NCBI GenBank assembly: GCA_030586155.1 | Contig: CP130741.1 | Span: 310,001-374,000, forward strand | DNA: 64,000 nt | Direction: 5' to 3' | Origin: Eubacteriaceae bacterium ES3 | Lineage (GTDB): Bacteria; Bacillota; Clostridia; Eubacteriales; Eubacteriaceae | Shown here: positions 9,575 to 18,728 of the stretch, piece after piece | Layout: each line of letters opens with the position of its first letter | Position numbering within the stretch: position 1 is the first letter of the stretch | The notes under the pieces: generated by a model | Told to the model about the DNA's origin: nothing | Seen by the model: only the letters and a program-made list of their open reading frames with translations | Databases searched by the model: none | Program-made: the position numbers and the translations under genes

Positions 9575-11008
9575 GTGGAGAATAGCCCAGTTTCGATACG
9601 TTTAAATGAAATACGCAATCGGGTGGCTGATGGTTTCCTGATTGGGATTGTTATCGTGTCTTTGCCTGCTGCCCTATCCAATGTAAGCCGCATGCTGGAG
9701 ATGGGTGTTAATATCGTTGATATCTCCACAGTGGCTTTTATTATTATTCTAGGGGCTTTATTTCTATTAAGAAAACGCGTTAATATTTACATGAAAATTT
9801 CAACCATGCTTCTTGTGCTGACAATCATCAATTTTTTGTCTTATCAGAATAATGGGTTGCTTAGTATGGGTGCAGTTCAGCTTTTGTTTATTGCAGTCAT
9901 GGGTGCTTTGCTCTTGCCAGGCAATAAATATAAAGTTTTAATAGTAGCATATACTGTATTGGTTTATGTCTATTTTGGCTATATGTATACGTCAGGACAA
10001 TTACAAATAAATTATGATGCAATTGAATATATGACCAGGTGGAGTTCATGGAGTGTTCAGTTGTTTTCAGGTGAGGGGTTGATCATAGCCTCGGTAATTG
10101 CTATCTCCTATATGGTCAGTGCTCTTAAGACTTCGATTTACGAGGTTCAAAAAAGTAAAGATGAAATGGAACAATTATTGTGGACTGAAAACCAGAGACT
10201 GGAAGAAATGGTAGAGGAACGCACTAAAAACCTTGAAGAGACAACCAAAGAGCTGATGAACTCTGAGCGTCTGGCATCACTGGGGAGTTTAGTAGCTGGT
10301 GTGGCCCATGAAATCAATACGCCTGTAGGTGTTGCCGTATCGGCTGGGACTTACCTTTCTGACATTAATAATCGCGCTTACCAAAACTTAGTTGCTGGAA
10401 ATTTTGGCAAGGATGATTTGATTACCTATATGCAATCCGTCGAGGAAACTGCGGAAATTATTAATGAAAATTTGGGACGTTCAGCTAATCTTGTTAAAAG
10501 TTTTAAAGAAATTTCAGTTAATCAGACCAATGATTTGTTAAGTGTTTTTAATGTCAAAGAATACCTTGAAACTGTGATTCTGACTTTAAAACATGAACTG
10601 AAGAATACCAGTCATGTGATTAATATTAAATCGCCGGATAATTTAAGAATATCAGGCTATCCCAGTGCTTTTTCGCAGATTTTTACCAACCTGATCATGA
10701 ATTCTCTGTTACATGGCTTCGAAGACAAAAAGGACGGGATTATTGATATTGTAATGGAGATCAGAGACCAGGATTTTGTGGTAACCTATAGAGATAATGG
10801 CAAAGGTATATCCGAAGAAAATGTTCAAAAAATATTTGATCCCTTCTTTACCACTAAAAGAGGACAGGGCGGCAGTGGTTTGGGCCTGAGCGTGATCCAT
10901 AGTCTTGTTGTTGAGCGGCTTAAAGGTCGGATTAGCTGTGAAAGCAGAGAAGGTCAGTATACCTTGTTTACAATTATCGTTCCCGATATAGAATACGAGC
11001 AGGAATAG
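9575..11008 (+). CDS. Membrane sensor histidine kinase
   Basis: 477 residues from a GTG start at 9575, chosen because GGAGG (9562-9566) is well spaced and the overlapping ATG at 9573 runs into a stop. About five to six membrane helices fill residues 20-190. A coiled coil follows (RLEEMVEERTKNLEETTKEL). The HisKA dimerisation motif LVAGVAHEINTPVG carries the phospho-acceptor His245, and the HATPase domain shows the N box (FTNLIMNSLLHG), G1 (RDNGKGI) and G2 (GSGLGLSVIHSLV). The type resembles kinases that work with HD-GYP regulators. The gene 11 bp downstream encodes just such a regulator, so the two should form one phosphorelay. The 280-base region before it (9293-9574) shows no gene. Confidence 0.9.
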   Translation: MENSPVSIRLNEIRNRVADGFLIGIVIVSLPAALSNVSRMLEMGVNIVDISTVAFIIILGALFLLRKRVNIYMKISTMLLVLTIINFLSYQNNGLLSMGAVQLLFIAVMGALLLPGNKYKVLIVAYTVLVYVYFGYMYTSGQLQINYDAIEYMTRWSSWSVQLFSGEGLIIASVIAISYMVSALKTSIYEVQKSKDEMEQLLWTENQRLEEMVEERTKNLEETTKELMNSERLASLGSLVAGVAHEINTPVGVAVSAGTYLSDINNRAYQNLVAGNFGKDDLITYMQSVEETAEIINENLGRSANLVKSFKEISVNQTNDLLSVFNVKEYLETVILTLKHELKNTSHVINIKSPDNLRISGYPSAFSQIFTNLIMNSLLHGFEDKKDGIIDIVMEIRDQDFVVTYRDNGKGISEENVQKIFDPFFTTKRGQGGSGLGLSVIHSLVVERLKGRISCESREGQYTLFTIIVPDIEYEQE

Positions 11009-11019
11009 AGGAGAAAGAA

Positions 11020-12573
11020 ATGGACCGTTGGGATATTGAAGTTAAGAATTTGGATTTTTTATCGGATTCAGAGAAAAAAGAAAAACCGCCAGAAACGAAT
11101 GGCAGCTATACCATATTAATAGCCGATGATGATGAGCAGGTGCATAAGGTCACTAAAATGATTCTCCGGGATTTTGAGTATAATCATCGTTCATTGGAAT
11201 TCATTGATACCTATAGTGGGGCTGAAACGATCGAGGTATTAAAAAAACATGATGACATTGCCATCCTTTTTCTTGATGTTGTGATGGAAAAGAATAATTC
11301 TGGTTTCGAAGTGGTTGAATATCTTCGTGGGACCATGAAGAATTATATAACCCGAATTATTCTGCGTACTGGCCAGCCCGGAGAAGCTCCCGAAGAGGAA
11401 GTGATCCGTGACTATGATATCAATGACTATCTGTTAAAATCAGAGCTTTCTTCAAAACGGCTGTTTACCTCGCTCTATTCAAGTATCCGGTCTTATCGCG
11501 ACCTGGTGGTGTTGAAACGTAATCAGCAGGGGTTGCAGAAAATTATCAAAATGAGTTCAGAGTTGTTCAACAAAAATTCCCTGGATGATTTTCTGGTGTC
11601 GATTCTGGAACAGATTTCGACACTGACAGATGATTCCAGTGACATGATCTATTTAAGGAATGAAGATTTCCAGAACGGCTTTGTGTCAATGCGGCAATCC
11701 AATAAAAGTAAGATTGTAGCAGCAACAGGCTCCTATAAGAAGCATATGGGAATGGATGTGGAGGATATCCCAGAGCTCTCCTTTATTCTTGAACATTTGA
11801 AGCAATCAGAAATTGAAAAGAATGGTCTAATTCGTAAAATAGATAAGGGGATTTTGGTATACGGAAAAGAAAACTCTACTTCTAATAATGTTATTTTTCT
11901 TGAAGGTCCGAAAGAAGGGTTTGATTTTAATTTAATTAACCTTTTTCTGACTCATTTTTCCATTACCCTGGATAATTTTATTTTGAATAACCTGGTCAGT
12001 GATACCCAGAAAGAGATATTATTTGCTTTGGCGGAAACAGTCGAAGCCCAGTCCGAAGATACCGGAACACATATCGAACGGATTTCAAAAATGATGTATG
12101 AGTTTGCTCTGATCATGCATATGAGTTATCAGGAAGCAGAACTGATAAGACTAGCCTCGACCATGCATGATTTGGGGAAAATTGCCGTTCCTGATGCGGT
12201 TTTAAAAAAGCCGGCAAAACTCAATCCGGAGGAATTTGAAGTGATCAAAACCCATTGTGATCAGGGGTACCGAATTCTTAGTCGTTCACAATTGCCGGTG
12301 ATGAAAATGGCGGCAGAAATTGCTTTATCACATCATGAAAAATTTGATGGTTCCGGTTATCCGAAAGGGGTTATGGGAAAAAGTATACCCACTGCAGCCC
12401 GGATGATGGCAATTGTCGATGTCTTTGATGCCTTAACCCATAAAAGAGTATATAAGGAAGCCTTTGAAGTGTCTTTTGCCATTGATGTTTTAATCGAGGG
12501 AAAAGGCAAGCATTTTGATGGCGATCTGGTTGATTTATTTGTCAGTCGACTGGATGATATCATGGTTTTATAG
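11020..12573 (+). CDS. Response regulator: receiver - DUF3369 - HD-GYP phosphodiesterase
   Basis: 517 residues. The receiver domain is at about 28-155, with acidic pocket ILIADDDEQ, phospho-acceptor Asp86 in FLDVVMEKN and a terminal Lys in YLLKSE. A DUF3369-like middle region covers about 165-325. The HD-GYP domain is at about 330-510, with TMHDLGKI (the HD pair), HHEKFDGSGYPKG (the GYP motif) and an expected IVDVFDALT helix. HD-GYP domains hydrolyse cyclic di-GMP, so phosphorylation by the upstream kinase probably tunes second-messenger levels. AGGAGAAAGAA precedes the ATG. All visible metal-binding residues are present, so it should be active. Confidence 0.9.
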   Translation: MDRWDIEVKNLDFLSDSEKKEKPPETNGSYTILIADDDEQVHKVTKMILRDFEYNHRSLEFIDTYSGAETIEVLKKHDDIAILFLDVVMEKNNSGFEVVEYLRGTMKNYITRIILRTGQPGEAPEEEVIRDYDINDYLLKSELSSKRLFTSLYSSIRSYRDLVVLKRNQQGLQKIIKMSSELFNKNSLDDFLVSILEQISTLTDDSSDMIYLRNEDFQNGFVSMRQSNKSKIVAATGSYKKHMGMDVEDIPELSFILEHLKQSEIEKNGLIRKIDKGILVYGKENSTSNNVIFLEGPKEGFDFNLINLFLTHFSITLDNFILNNLVSDTQKEILFALAETVEAQSEDTGTHIERISKMMYEFALIMHMSYQEAELIRLASTMHDLGKIAVPDAVLKKPAKLNPEEFEVIKTHCDQGYRILSRSQLPVMKMAAEIALSHHEKFDGSGYPKGVMGKSIPTAARMMAIVDVFDALTHKRVYKEAFEVSFAIDVLIEGKGKHFDGDLVDLFVSRLDDIMVL

Positions 12574-12616
12574 ATTAGTGACAGAAGGCTAAAGAAAATA
12601 CCAAAAGGGGATAGAG

Positions 12617-13531
12617 ATGTCCGATAAATTACAGAATAAAATGGTTGTTCTGGGTCTGGCAGGCTTATCTTGTCTGCTTTGGGGCAGCGCCTATGCATTT
12701 ATAAAAATTGGATATGAACTTTTTGCGATCGAGACAACGGGCAGTCGAATTTTGTTTGCCGGTTTTCGTTTTACCATGGCGGGCATAATCACTTTTTTGC
12801 TCGCCAGTATTTATAATAAAGGAATCGTTAGACCGCGGCGTGGGGAATGGTTGAATATAATCAGTCTGGGTCTGGTGCAGACAACCCTTCAATACATCTT
12901 ATTTTATATCGGTCTGGCAAATACCACGGGTGTAAAAGCTGCAATCATTAATCCGACGGCGGCTTTTTTTGTAATTATATTTGCGCACCTGATTTTACAT
13001 GAAAAACTGACTCGGGAGAAAATATTTGGCTGTTTACTGGGAATGGCGGGGGTTGTAATTGTCCAGTTTAATGGCGGATCATTAGCTGGAGGTTTTAAAT
13101 TCTTCGGTGAAGGATTTATGTTTATGGCTTGTCTTGCATCAGCAATGGGGACAATCCTGACTCGAATATATACCAAGAATAGTGATTCGATGACTTTAAC
13201 CGCCTACCAGTTAATAATTGGTGGGCTCATCCTGATTGGTGTGGGGTGGATATCAGGTGGCGAAATTCATCCAACTGGGCCCCAGTCACTACTAGTGCTT
13301 TTGTATCTGGCGCTTTTATCAGCCACGGCCTTTAGTGTCTGGACAATTCTTATCAAGCATAATCCCGTTGGAGTGGTGGCTGTTTATACTTTTATGATAC
13401 CGATTTTTGGGGTGATTCTATCAGGCTTGATTCTGGGAGAGGCCTTTCTTAGTCTGCGTATTATTATTTCCCTGGTTTGCGTTAGCCTGGGAATCTGGCT
13501 GGTTAACAGGGAGACATCAAATCGTGGCTGA
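12617..13531 (+). CDS. EamA/DMT-family permease
   Basis: 304 residues with about ten membrane helices in two EamA repeats. The first repeat starts with LAGLSCLLWGSAYAFIKIG, the usual DMT opening, and has LQYILFYIGLANTTGVKAAI. The second has LLALLYLALLSAT-like helices with NPVGVVAVYTFMIPIFGV. Such proteins move metabolites or amino acids across the membrane; substrate not predictable. AAGGGG lies 6 bp before the ATG. It follows the HD-GYP gene by 43 bp and could be read through from it. Confidence 0.8.
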   Translation: MSDKLQNKMVVLGLAGLSCLLWGSAYAFIKIGYELFAIETTGSRILFAGFRFTMAGIITFLLASIYNKGIVRPRRGEWLNIISLGLVQTTLQYILFYIGLANTTGVKAAIINPTAAFFVIIFAHLILHEKLTREKIFGCLLGMAGVVIVQFNGGSLAGGFKFFGEGFMFMACLASAMGTILTRIYTKNSDSMTLTAYQLIIGGLILIGVGWISGGEIHPTGPQSLLVLLYLALLSATAFSVWTILIKHNPVGVVAVYTFMIPIFGVILSGLILGEAFLSLRIIISLVCVSLGIWLVNRETSNRG

Positions 13532-13724
13532 TGACGAAAGTGCCATGAGAAAAAATTGATACTTGACTATATACTTTTATTGAGGTGGCTTTACTGGTTA
13601 TTTGCAGATTGTTTTTTTATGTCGCATTGATTTTTAAGGATAAACTGGGGTAAGTAATTAATAAGAGTTTGTGAGAACCGATACTCCTGGTGTTAAGGAC
13701 GTAAAATTTAGTGTAGATCTTATG

Positions 13725-13760
13725 AGCGCTGGGAGCGGAGACTTTCAGCGTTATTTTATT
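13725..13760 (+). terminator. Possible terminator after the DMT permease
   Basis: Seven-pair stem AGCGCTG/CAGCGTT (13725-13731 and 13746-13752) with a 14-base loop and an imperfect T-rich tail. Confidence 0.4.
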
Positions 13761-13807
13761 AATTTTTGAGTCTGCGGCAAGTGATGATTGAAGGAAAGGA
13801 GAGAAAA

Positions 13808-14368
13808 ATGAAACAGGGATTTTTGGTAAGAATTGGGCTGGTGCTGGTGCTGTTAATCACCGGGTGCTCCGGTAGTGGAAGTATCAGCTCAGGTGTAGAA
13901 AATGAGCTGTATAACTATTATTATCAGGTTGATTTAGGAGCTTCTAAAGATCAGGTGGATGACTTGTTCGAAAGCGGAACAGATTCTGATTTTGGCTATT
14001 CGACATATCTTGATCCCGATACAGGATATGGCGTATCTGTTTTCTATGATGATGCAAATCAGGTTAATGCAAAAATGCTTTATATTGAAGAAGATGCGAT
14101 CTGGGATATCTATCAAAGCGCAGAAGTAGAAGAAGCTCAGGCAGATCAAATTACGGTCGGTATGACCTATCAGGAAGTCGTAGACTTGTTGGGATCTGAC
14201 GGTCTGGAAGTAATGGAAACTGTTGATTTGGAAAATCCTGATCAGGTCGTGAAAGGCTACTATTGGCTTAATCAGGATCAATCAGCGATTACAGTTTCTT
14301 TTTCGCAGAACGAAGGGACTGTTATCATGGCCAGTTTTATTGCAGCAGAAAATACAGAAGCTGAATGA
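13808..14368 (+). CDS. Exported lipoprotein of unknown function
   Basis: 186 residues from ATG 13808, preceded by AAGGAAAGGAG. The N-terminus is a lipoprotein signal peptide (MKQGFLVRIGLVLVLLITGC) with a lipobox ending in the acceptor Cys20. The mature part is acidic and contains two similar segments, VDLGASKDQVDDLFESG and ITVGMTYQEVVDLLGSD, reminiscent of the two-repeat SmpA/OmlA or DUF3862-type fold in which a G.s..qV..llG motif recurs. It should be anchored on the outer face of the membrane. An upstream start at 13766 is possible but would spoil the signal peptide. Function unknown. Confidence 0.7.
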   Translation: MKQGFLVRIGLVLVLLITGCSGSGSISSGVENELYNYYYQVDLGASKDQVDDLFESGTDSDFGYSTYLDPDTGYGVSVFYDDANQVNAKMLYIEEDAIWDIYQSAEVEEAQADQITVGMTYQEVVDLLGSDGLEVMETVDLENPDQVVKGYYWLNQDQSAITVSFSQNEGTVIMASFIAAENTEAE

Positions 14369-14471
14369 CAGGCATTACTGTTTATTAAGCGACTGTATTA
14401 GACTGCAATAGCTTGCAAAATTAAGGCGGTAACACCTAAACATTATTTGCCTGAAGTTGTTCTGACACCTT

Positions 14472-14500
14472 GCAGCGGTTATCTTGACCGCTGCTTCTTT
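14472..14500 (+). terminator. Intrinsic terminator between convergent genes
   Basis: Perfect 8-bp stem GCAGCGGT/ACCGCTGC (14472-14479 and 14487-14494) followed by TTCTTTT. Confidence 0.7.
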
Positions 14501-14925
14501 TAGTTGCTATAAACTTCAAGGGTATTTAAAACGGCTGATAAAAAACGGATACTACCCCATAGGGTAATTCGCAATTTGGTGTCATTGTCGATTAGCTGGG
14601 TCTGCATCGAGCTTGTTCCGAACTCAACGGGTTTAACATTCATGGCAGCATTAAGAGAATTGATGATACGAATGGCTTCATTGCTGTTAGCCACTTCAAT
14701 ATCAACAACAGCAGAAGCCTTTGCTTTGTTTTTTGGTTGCATATCTGGAGACGGAGCTGGCCGGTTGCCTTCTGTAAAAAGGCTTAGATCATGCTCGGTA
14801 ATTCTCCAGCTCTTACCGATTTTTGTCGCGTTCAGTTTACCCTCGCGGATATATCGCTGAATTGTTTTGGGGTGAATGTCAAGCATTTTTGATATTTGCT
14901 CAACGGTATAAAAGTTATCTATCAT
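14500..14925 (-). CDS. Excisionase-type helix-turn-helix DNA-binding protein
   Basis: 141 residues. The first 52 form an HTH_17/excisionase (MerR-like) domain: FYTVEQISKMLDIHPKTIQRYI, then EGKLNATKIGKSWRITEHDL. The rest (about 65-141) is an unassigned domain with PVEFGTSSMQTQLIDNDTKL, possibly for ligand binding or dimerisation. AAGGAG lies 9 bp before the start. Upstream, at about 14949-14972, CGAGT...ACTCG forms an inverted repeat that could be its own operator. Its promoter side faces the OYE gene at 15179 (divergent), so it may regulate that gene. No integrase or phage gene is nearby, so a role in excision is unlikely. Confidence 0.7.
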   Translation of the reverse strand: MIDNFYTVEQISKMLDIHPKTIQRYIREGKLNATKIGKSWRITEHDLSLFTEGNRPAPSPDMQPKNKAKASAVVDIEVANSNEAIRIINSLNAAMNVKPVEFGTSSMQTQLIDNDTKLRITLWGSIRFLSAVLNTLEVYSN

Positions 14926-15178
14926 TTCTAATTACTCCTTATTATTCCGAGTAGTGAAATAATAACACTCGTTTAAGGGCTTGTCAATAGGGGAGAAGAT
15001 TTATTAAGTGGTTTCTGACCTGTTGGATTTTTGCAGATTAATTGAAATACGCATCTTTAGAGACGTTGCAATTATTTTTTAATGTTTAGAAAACTTAATA
15101 GTATCAAATATTAGGACTTTTGGGTATGATAGGATAGATACAATCTTCAAATAATACAGGGAAGAGGATCAGGAAAAG

Positions 15179-17089
15179 ATGACAGAATACAGGGTTTTTA
15201 AATCGTTGAAAATTAATCAGATCGAACTGAAAAATAGCTTATTTATGGCTCCGATATCAGTGGCAATACACGATAATAGGGGGGCCTATTCGAATGAAAT
15301 TATCAATTTTTATAAAAGCAGGGCGGCCGGAGGGGCAGGCCTGATCATTACCGGTGCCAACGAAGTTGGCAGTCAGCATGCAAAAGCCTGTTTTTATCCA
15401 AGCCCCCTGGTTGATCCGCAACATTTTAAGTTAGCGGCCAAAAGTCTAGCTGATGGGATTCATCAATACGACAGCAAAGTATTTGCCCAGTTGGCAGTTG
15501 GCATTGGGGATACAGACCTGAAAAATCTCATAAGTGTTTGCAGCAACATGGCAATCAAATCCCTTCAGGCTTTGGCTGCTGATTTTTCTCAGGCGGCTAA
15601 AATTTTTAAAGACAGCGGATTTGACGGTGTAGAAGTCAGCCTGTCCTGGCTGCTGGAAGGGATAACGCTTTTTAACGATCGTGATGACAAATATGGCGGG
15701 AGTATTGAAAATCGCTACCGGATTGTTAAGGAAATTATTCGTGAGATCAAAGCCAAGTGCGGCGAAGATTATCCGGTGATAGTTCGTCTGCCGATGAAAA
15801 GTTTTTTAAAAGACGGCAATCTGGAAGCCCTGCCGGAAGAAGTGTTTTTGGAAACAGGAAGGGATCTGGCAGAAGCCCTGGAGGTGGCAAGGATTCTCGA
15901 AGCAGGCGGTTGTGACGGATTTGATATTGATGCGGGAGTCAGCATTAACGATTCTTACTGGAAAGTACCGCCGGCCTATTTTGAAAAAGGGGTCTATCTT
16001 GACTTTGGCAAAGAATTAAAAAAGACGGTTAAGGTTCCGGTTCTGGCTGCTGGCAAGATGACTGATCCGGAATTGCTCGAAAAGGCTTTGAAAGAAAAAA
16101 ATATTGATGGTGTGGGCCTGGGCAGACCGCTTTTAGCTGATTCGGATTACCCTAAGAAATTAAAAGAAGGAATGGAGAGTGAAATTCGACCTTGTCTTTT
16201 TTGTAATGAGTGCCTTAGCTTAATTAATAATGGAAAAAGGCTGGGGTGTGCGGTTAATCCGGAATTGAATTATGTTTCAGATGCTCCGCTGGGGTCGGCA
16301 AAAACTAAAAAGAAGATCATTGTTGTTGGTGGTGGACCGGCGGGGATGGAGACAGCCAGAGTAAGTGCTCTTTGCGGCCATCAGGTGATCTTGTTTGAGT
16401 CGGGCGAAGAACTGGGAGGAAAGCTTAAGTATGCCAGTCAACGGATTTTAAGAACAGGAGAACATGATCTGATCAATTGGTACGTATTACAGCTAAATAA
16501 GCTGGGAGTGGAGCTTAGACTAAATGAAACTGCTGCGTTAGAAAAAATAATTAACCAGAAGCCGGACATGGTTATCATGGCGCAGGGATCAAGACCTAAG
16601 CCGTTTTCATTTATTGGAATGGACAGTGATAAAATAACCAATCCTATCGACGTAATCTCCGATAAAACCTATGTCGGCCCCCGCTGTGTAGTTATTGGCG
16701 GAACAGTGGCGGGATGTGAAGCGGCTCTTCATCTGGCCATGCACCGGCATAAGATGACGATTGTAACAAAGGAGAGGGATATTTTAACTGATGAAATGCC
16801 CGAACTCAACCGCAAAATGTTAAAGGACCTGCTTATTAAATATAAGGTTTCAATTATTATAGAGGCTATTTTTGAAGGGGTTAACGAAACCGGTGCTCTT
16901 ATTTCAGTTGACGGACAGAATCAGGAGCTGCCAGCCCATCATGTGATCATTGATTTAGAAGAGGAACCAGTGTTAACGCTTTATGATGCATTGAAGGACA
17001 AGGGGCTGTGGGTTGAAAAAATAGGTGACAATCGGGAAATCGGTGGTGTCAAGGGGGCTATAAGAAGCGGTTTTAGGTCGTTCTTTTAA
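15179..17089 (+). CDS. NADH:flavin oxidoreductase, Old Yellow Enzyme + FAD/NAD-binding fusion
   Basis: 636 residues in the layout of 2,4-dienoyl-CoA reductase and bile-acid BaiCD/BaiH enzymes. Residues about 5-335 are an FMN TIM barrel (DDKYGGSIENRYRIVKEI is the clearest motif; VGLGRPLLADSDYPKKL closes it). Residues about 340-365 carry four Cys (CLFCNECL...GC) for a 4Fe-4S cluster. Residues about 375-630 are a pyridine-nucleotide/FAD domain with KIIVVGGGPAGMETARVSAL and a second GxGxxG-like segment VVIGGTVAGCEAALHLA. It probably reduces an activated C=C bond using NAD(P)H. Oddly, the region where relatives have HG.H next to the flavin reads VSLSWLLEGITLFND, without those His, so chemistry may differ. 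Confidence 0.85.
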   Translation: MTEYRVFKSLKINQIELKNSLFMAPISVAIHDNRGAYSNEIINFYKSRAAGGAGLIITGANEVGSQHAKACFYPSPLVDPQHFKLAAKSLADGIHQYDSKVFAQLAVGIGDTDLKNLISVCSNMAIKSLQALAADFSQAAKIFKDSGFDGVEVSLSWLLEGITLFNDRDDKYGGSIENRYRIVKEIIREIKAKCGEDYPVIVRLPMKSFLKDGNLEALPEEVFLETGRDLAEALEVARILEAGGCDGFDIDAGVSINDSYWKVPPAYFEKGVYLDFGKELKKTVKVPVLAAGKMTDPELLEKALKEKNIDGVGLGRPLLADSDYPKKLKEGMESEIRPCLFCNECLSLINNGKRLGCAVNPELNYVSDAPLGSAKTKKKIIVVGGGPAGMETARVSALCGHQVILFESGEELGGKLKYASQRILRTGEHDLINWYVLQLNKLGVELRLNETAALEKIINQKPDMVIMAQGSRPKPFSFIGMDSDKITNPIDVISDKTYVGPRCVVIGGTVAGCEAALHLAMHRHKMTIVTKERDILTDEMPELNRKMLKDLLIKYKVSIIIEAIFEGVNETGALISVDGQNQELPAHHVIIDLEEEPVLTLYDALKDKGLWVEKIGDNREIGGVKGAIRSGFRSFF

Positions 17090-17109
17090 ACAACGGTTTT
17101 ACATATCTA

Positions 17110-17205
17110 ATGGTGGAGCAGGATATCGGAGAACTGGGCTGGGATCAGGAAGAACAGATTAATTATGCCTCGGCACCGATGTTTATGATTTTTGCGGAGA
17201 AATAA
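17110..17205 (+). pseudogene. Short possible gene remnant (31 codons)
   Basis: An open frame M-V-E-Q-D-I-G-E-L-G-W-D ... APMFMIFAEK runs from 17110 to a stop at 17203-17205, right behind the OYE gene. It has no ribosome site, yet the composition looks like the coding tail of a larger enzyme. I do not recognise the family. It may be the C-terminal remnant of a gene lost when the neighbouring BREX island arrived. Low confidence. Confidence 0.25.
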
Positions 17206-17269
17206 AGGTTAATCCGTCTTGGTAATGATGTTTCATAATTGTAGTATGCATTAAGTTAGTGTAAAAACG

Positions 17270-17318
17270 GAGCGTTAAAAACTTTTAGTCGATAGTCTGA
17301 AGGTTTTAGCGCTCTTTT
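17270..17318 (+). terminator. Terminator separating the metabolic genes from the BREX island
   Basis: About 15-pair stem with G-U wobbles (GAGCGTTAAAAACTT from 17270 against AAGGTTTTAGCGCTC ending at 17314), followed by TTTT. Confidence 0.65.
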
Positions 17319-17402
17319 ACGTGTTAAGGCGTGTATGCTGTCTATAATGGTATGAAGAATTAAGCTCGAAAAATGTTTATCTGAATTAAACGGTTAAAAA
17401 TG

Positions 17403-17431
17403 TTTACAATGTACACGAGGCAGTGTAAAAT
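17403..17431 (+). promoter_or_regulatory. Probable BREX operon promoter with overlapping inverted repeat
   Basis: -35 TTTACA (17403-17408), exactly 17 bp, -10 TAAAAT (17426-17431), about 70 bp before brxA. The same bases form an inverted repeat TTTACA...TGTAAA (17403-17408 and 17424-17429), so a repressor could cover both promoter boxes. No BrxR/WYL regulator gene is adjacent. Confidence 0.55.
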
Positions 17432-17508
17432 TTTTCTAAGTGCACAGATTGATAAATAATTTCAAATGGAATAATTATACACAATATAAATCAGATGGAG
17501 AGGATAGC

Positions 17509-18111
17509 ATGCAAAAAAAAGAGTATCGTACCGGGATGGTCAAATTTTCCTTCTGGTTTCAGGAATTCAGACGAATGATGGATCTGATTAATAAGGGAGC
17601 AACCTTTGATGAAATAAAAAAAATAAATGGACAGGAAAATCTTTTCATGGCGTCTTCAAAAGCCCGTTCAATCATGATCTTCAATACCGTATCCAGGCGA
17701 ATAAAAAGCCTGCCCAAAGCTTTTTATCCGGTTTTTGAACAGAGCGACATCAGCAACCAGAAAATAATAGTACTCATTGCGGTAATATTAACGGATGCCT
17801 TGTTTTTTGACTTTATGCATGAAATCTATCGGGAAAAGCTTATCATCGGCGATGAGGAGCTAAAAGACAGCGATATCACAATATTTTTTAAAAATAAACA
17901 GATTCAGGATGAAAAAGTGGCAGGCTGGAAAGACGCTACACTTAAGCGCTTAGGCGCATCCTATAAGAACGTTTTGATGGAAGCAGGCCTTATTGGACAG
18001 TCCAAGGGAAGCCGAAAAATCCTCAAACCGATATTAGATAAAAGGCTGGAGGATTGCCTGAAAGATAATGAGCTGCTTGTAATACTCAATGCCTTAACGG
18101 GGGTAAGATAA
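17509..18111 (+). CDS. brxA: BREX protein BrxA (DUF1819 family)
   Basis: 200 residues, the normal BrxA size. The start ATG at 17509 is preceded by GGAGAGGA; an upstream GTG at 17440 lacks a ribosome site. The N-terminal RTGMVKFSFWFQEFRRMMDLI and the C-terminal helical region (ASYKNVLMEAGLI) are typical of the DUF1819 family. BrxA is a small DNA-binding protein and the first gene of type 1 BREX operons, needed in at least some systems for phage exclusion. Its stop overlaps the brxB start (TAATG), so the two are translationally coupled. Identity is supported mainly by its place before a clear brxB-brxC-pglX-pglZ-brxL series. Confidence 0.85.
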   Translation: MQKKEYRTGMVKFSFWFQEFRRMMDLINKGATFDEIKKINGQENLFMASSKARSIMIFNTVSRRIKSLPKAFYPVFEQSDISNQKIIVLIAVILTDALFFDFMHEIYREKLIIGDEELKDSDITIFFKNKQIQDEKVAGWKDATLKRLGASYKNVLMEAGLIGQSKGSRKILKPILDKRLEDCLKDNELLVILNALTGVR

Positions 18112-18689
18112 TGGAAAACTTGGAACAGCGGCTGGATACAGCAGAAAAGCTAATAAAGACCGACAGTTTTCGAAAAAACAAGGGCCTGGGTAACGAAGTC
18201 GGCTATTATGTTTTTGATTATCCCCCTGAAAAAGAACTGGTGGTCAGAGAACGGATAAGATATATAGAGAAGAAAAATAAACAACAAACCGATGGCTTTA
18301 AGCTGATGGTATTTGACCTTTATGATCTGGTTATCGATATTCTGGAGGAAGAGGGCTTTTTAGACCAGTGTTTTAAATTCGAAAAGAAAAAAGGTCTGGA
18401 ACGGATCGTATCGGCAGTGGGAAACCTCCTGCAGATCAATGATGAAAACAGCCTGATTGTAAAACACATTCAAAAAAATACACCGGAAGACGCGGTTGTT
18501 TTTCTGACCGGGATTGGCAAGTGCTATCCCATTCTGAGATCACATAAAATTCTAAATAATCTCCATCAGGCCATTGACCGGGTGCCGGTGGTTCTGTTTT
18601 TTCCGGGGAAATATGATGGCCAGGAATTGGTCCTCTTTTCGGCGATTAAAGACGATAATTATTACCGAGCCTTTAAGCTGGTGGATTAG
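18111..18689 (+). CDS. brxB: BREX protein BrxB (DUF1788 family)
   Basis: 192 residues. The central GNEVGYYVFDYPPEKELVVR and the C-terminal VPVVLFFPGKYDGQELVLF with DDNYYRAFKLVD are characteristic of DUF1788/BrxB. The molecular role is not settled; it is required together with the other BREX proteins for DNA modification and phage restriction. The gene overlaps brxA by one base and is followed 39 bp later by brxC with an AAAAGGGAG ribosome site. Length and order agree with standard type 1 BREX. Confidence 0.85.
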   Translation: MENLEQRLDTAEKLIKTDSFRKNKGLGNEVGYYVFDYPPEKELVVRERIRYIEKKNKQQTDGFKLMVFDLYDLVIDILEEEGFLDQCFKFEKKKGLERIVSAVGNLLQINDENSLIVKHIQKNTPEDAVVFLTGIGKCYPILRSHKILNNLHQAIDRVPVVLFFPGKYDGQELVLFSAIKDDNYYRAFKLVD

Positions 18690-18728
18690 TATTATAGAAG
18701 ATAAAGAATTCTTAAAAGGGAGATTAGC

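Noticed and set aside
14500-14925. Excisionase-like protein as sign of a prophage or integrative element
   Set aside because: No integrase, attachment-site repeat or phage gene nearby; the HTH type is common in ordinary regulators.
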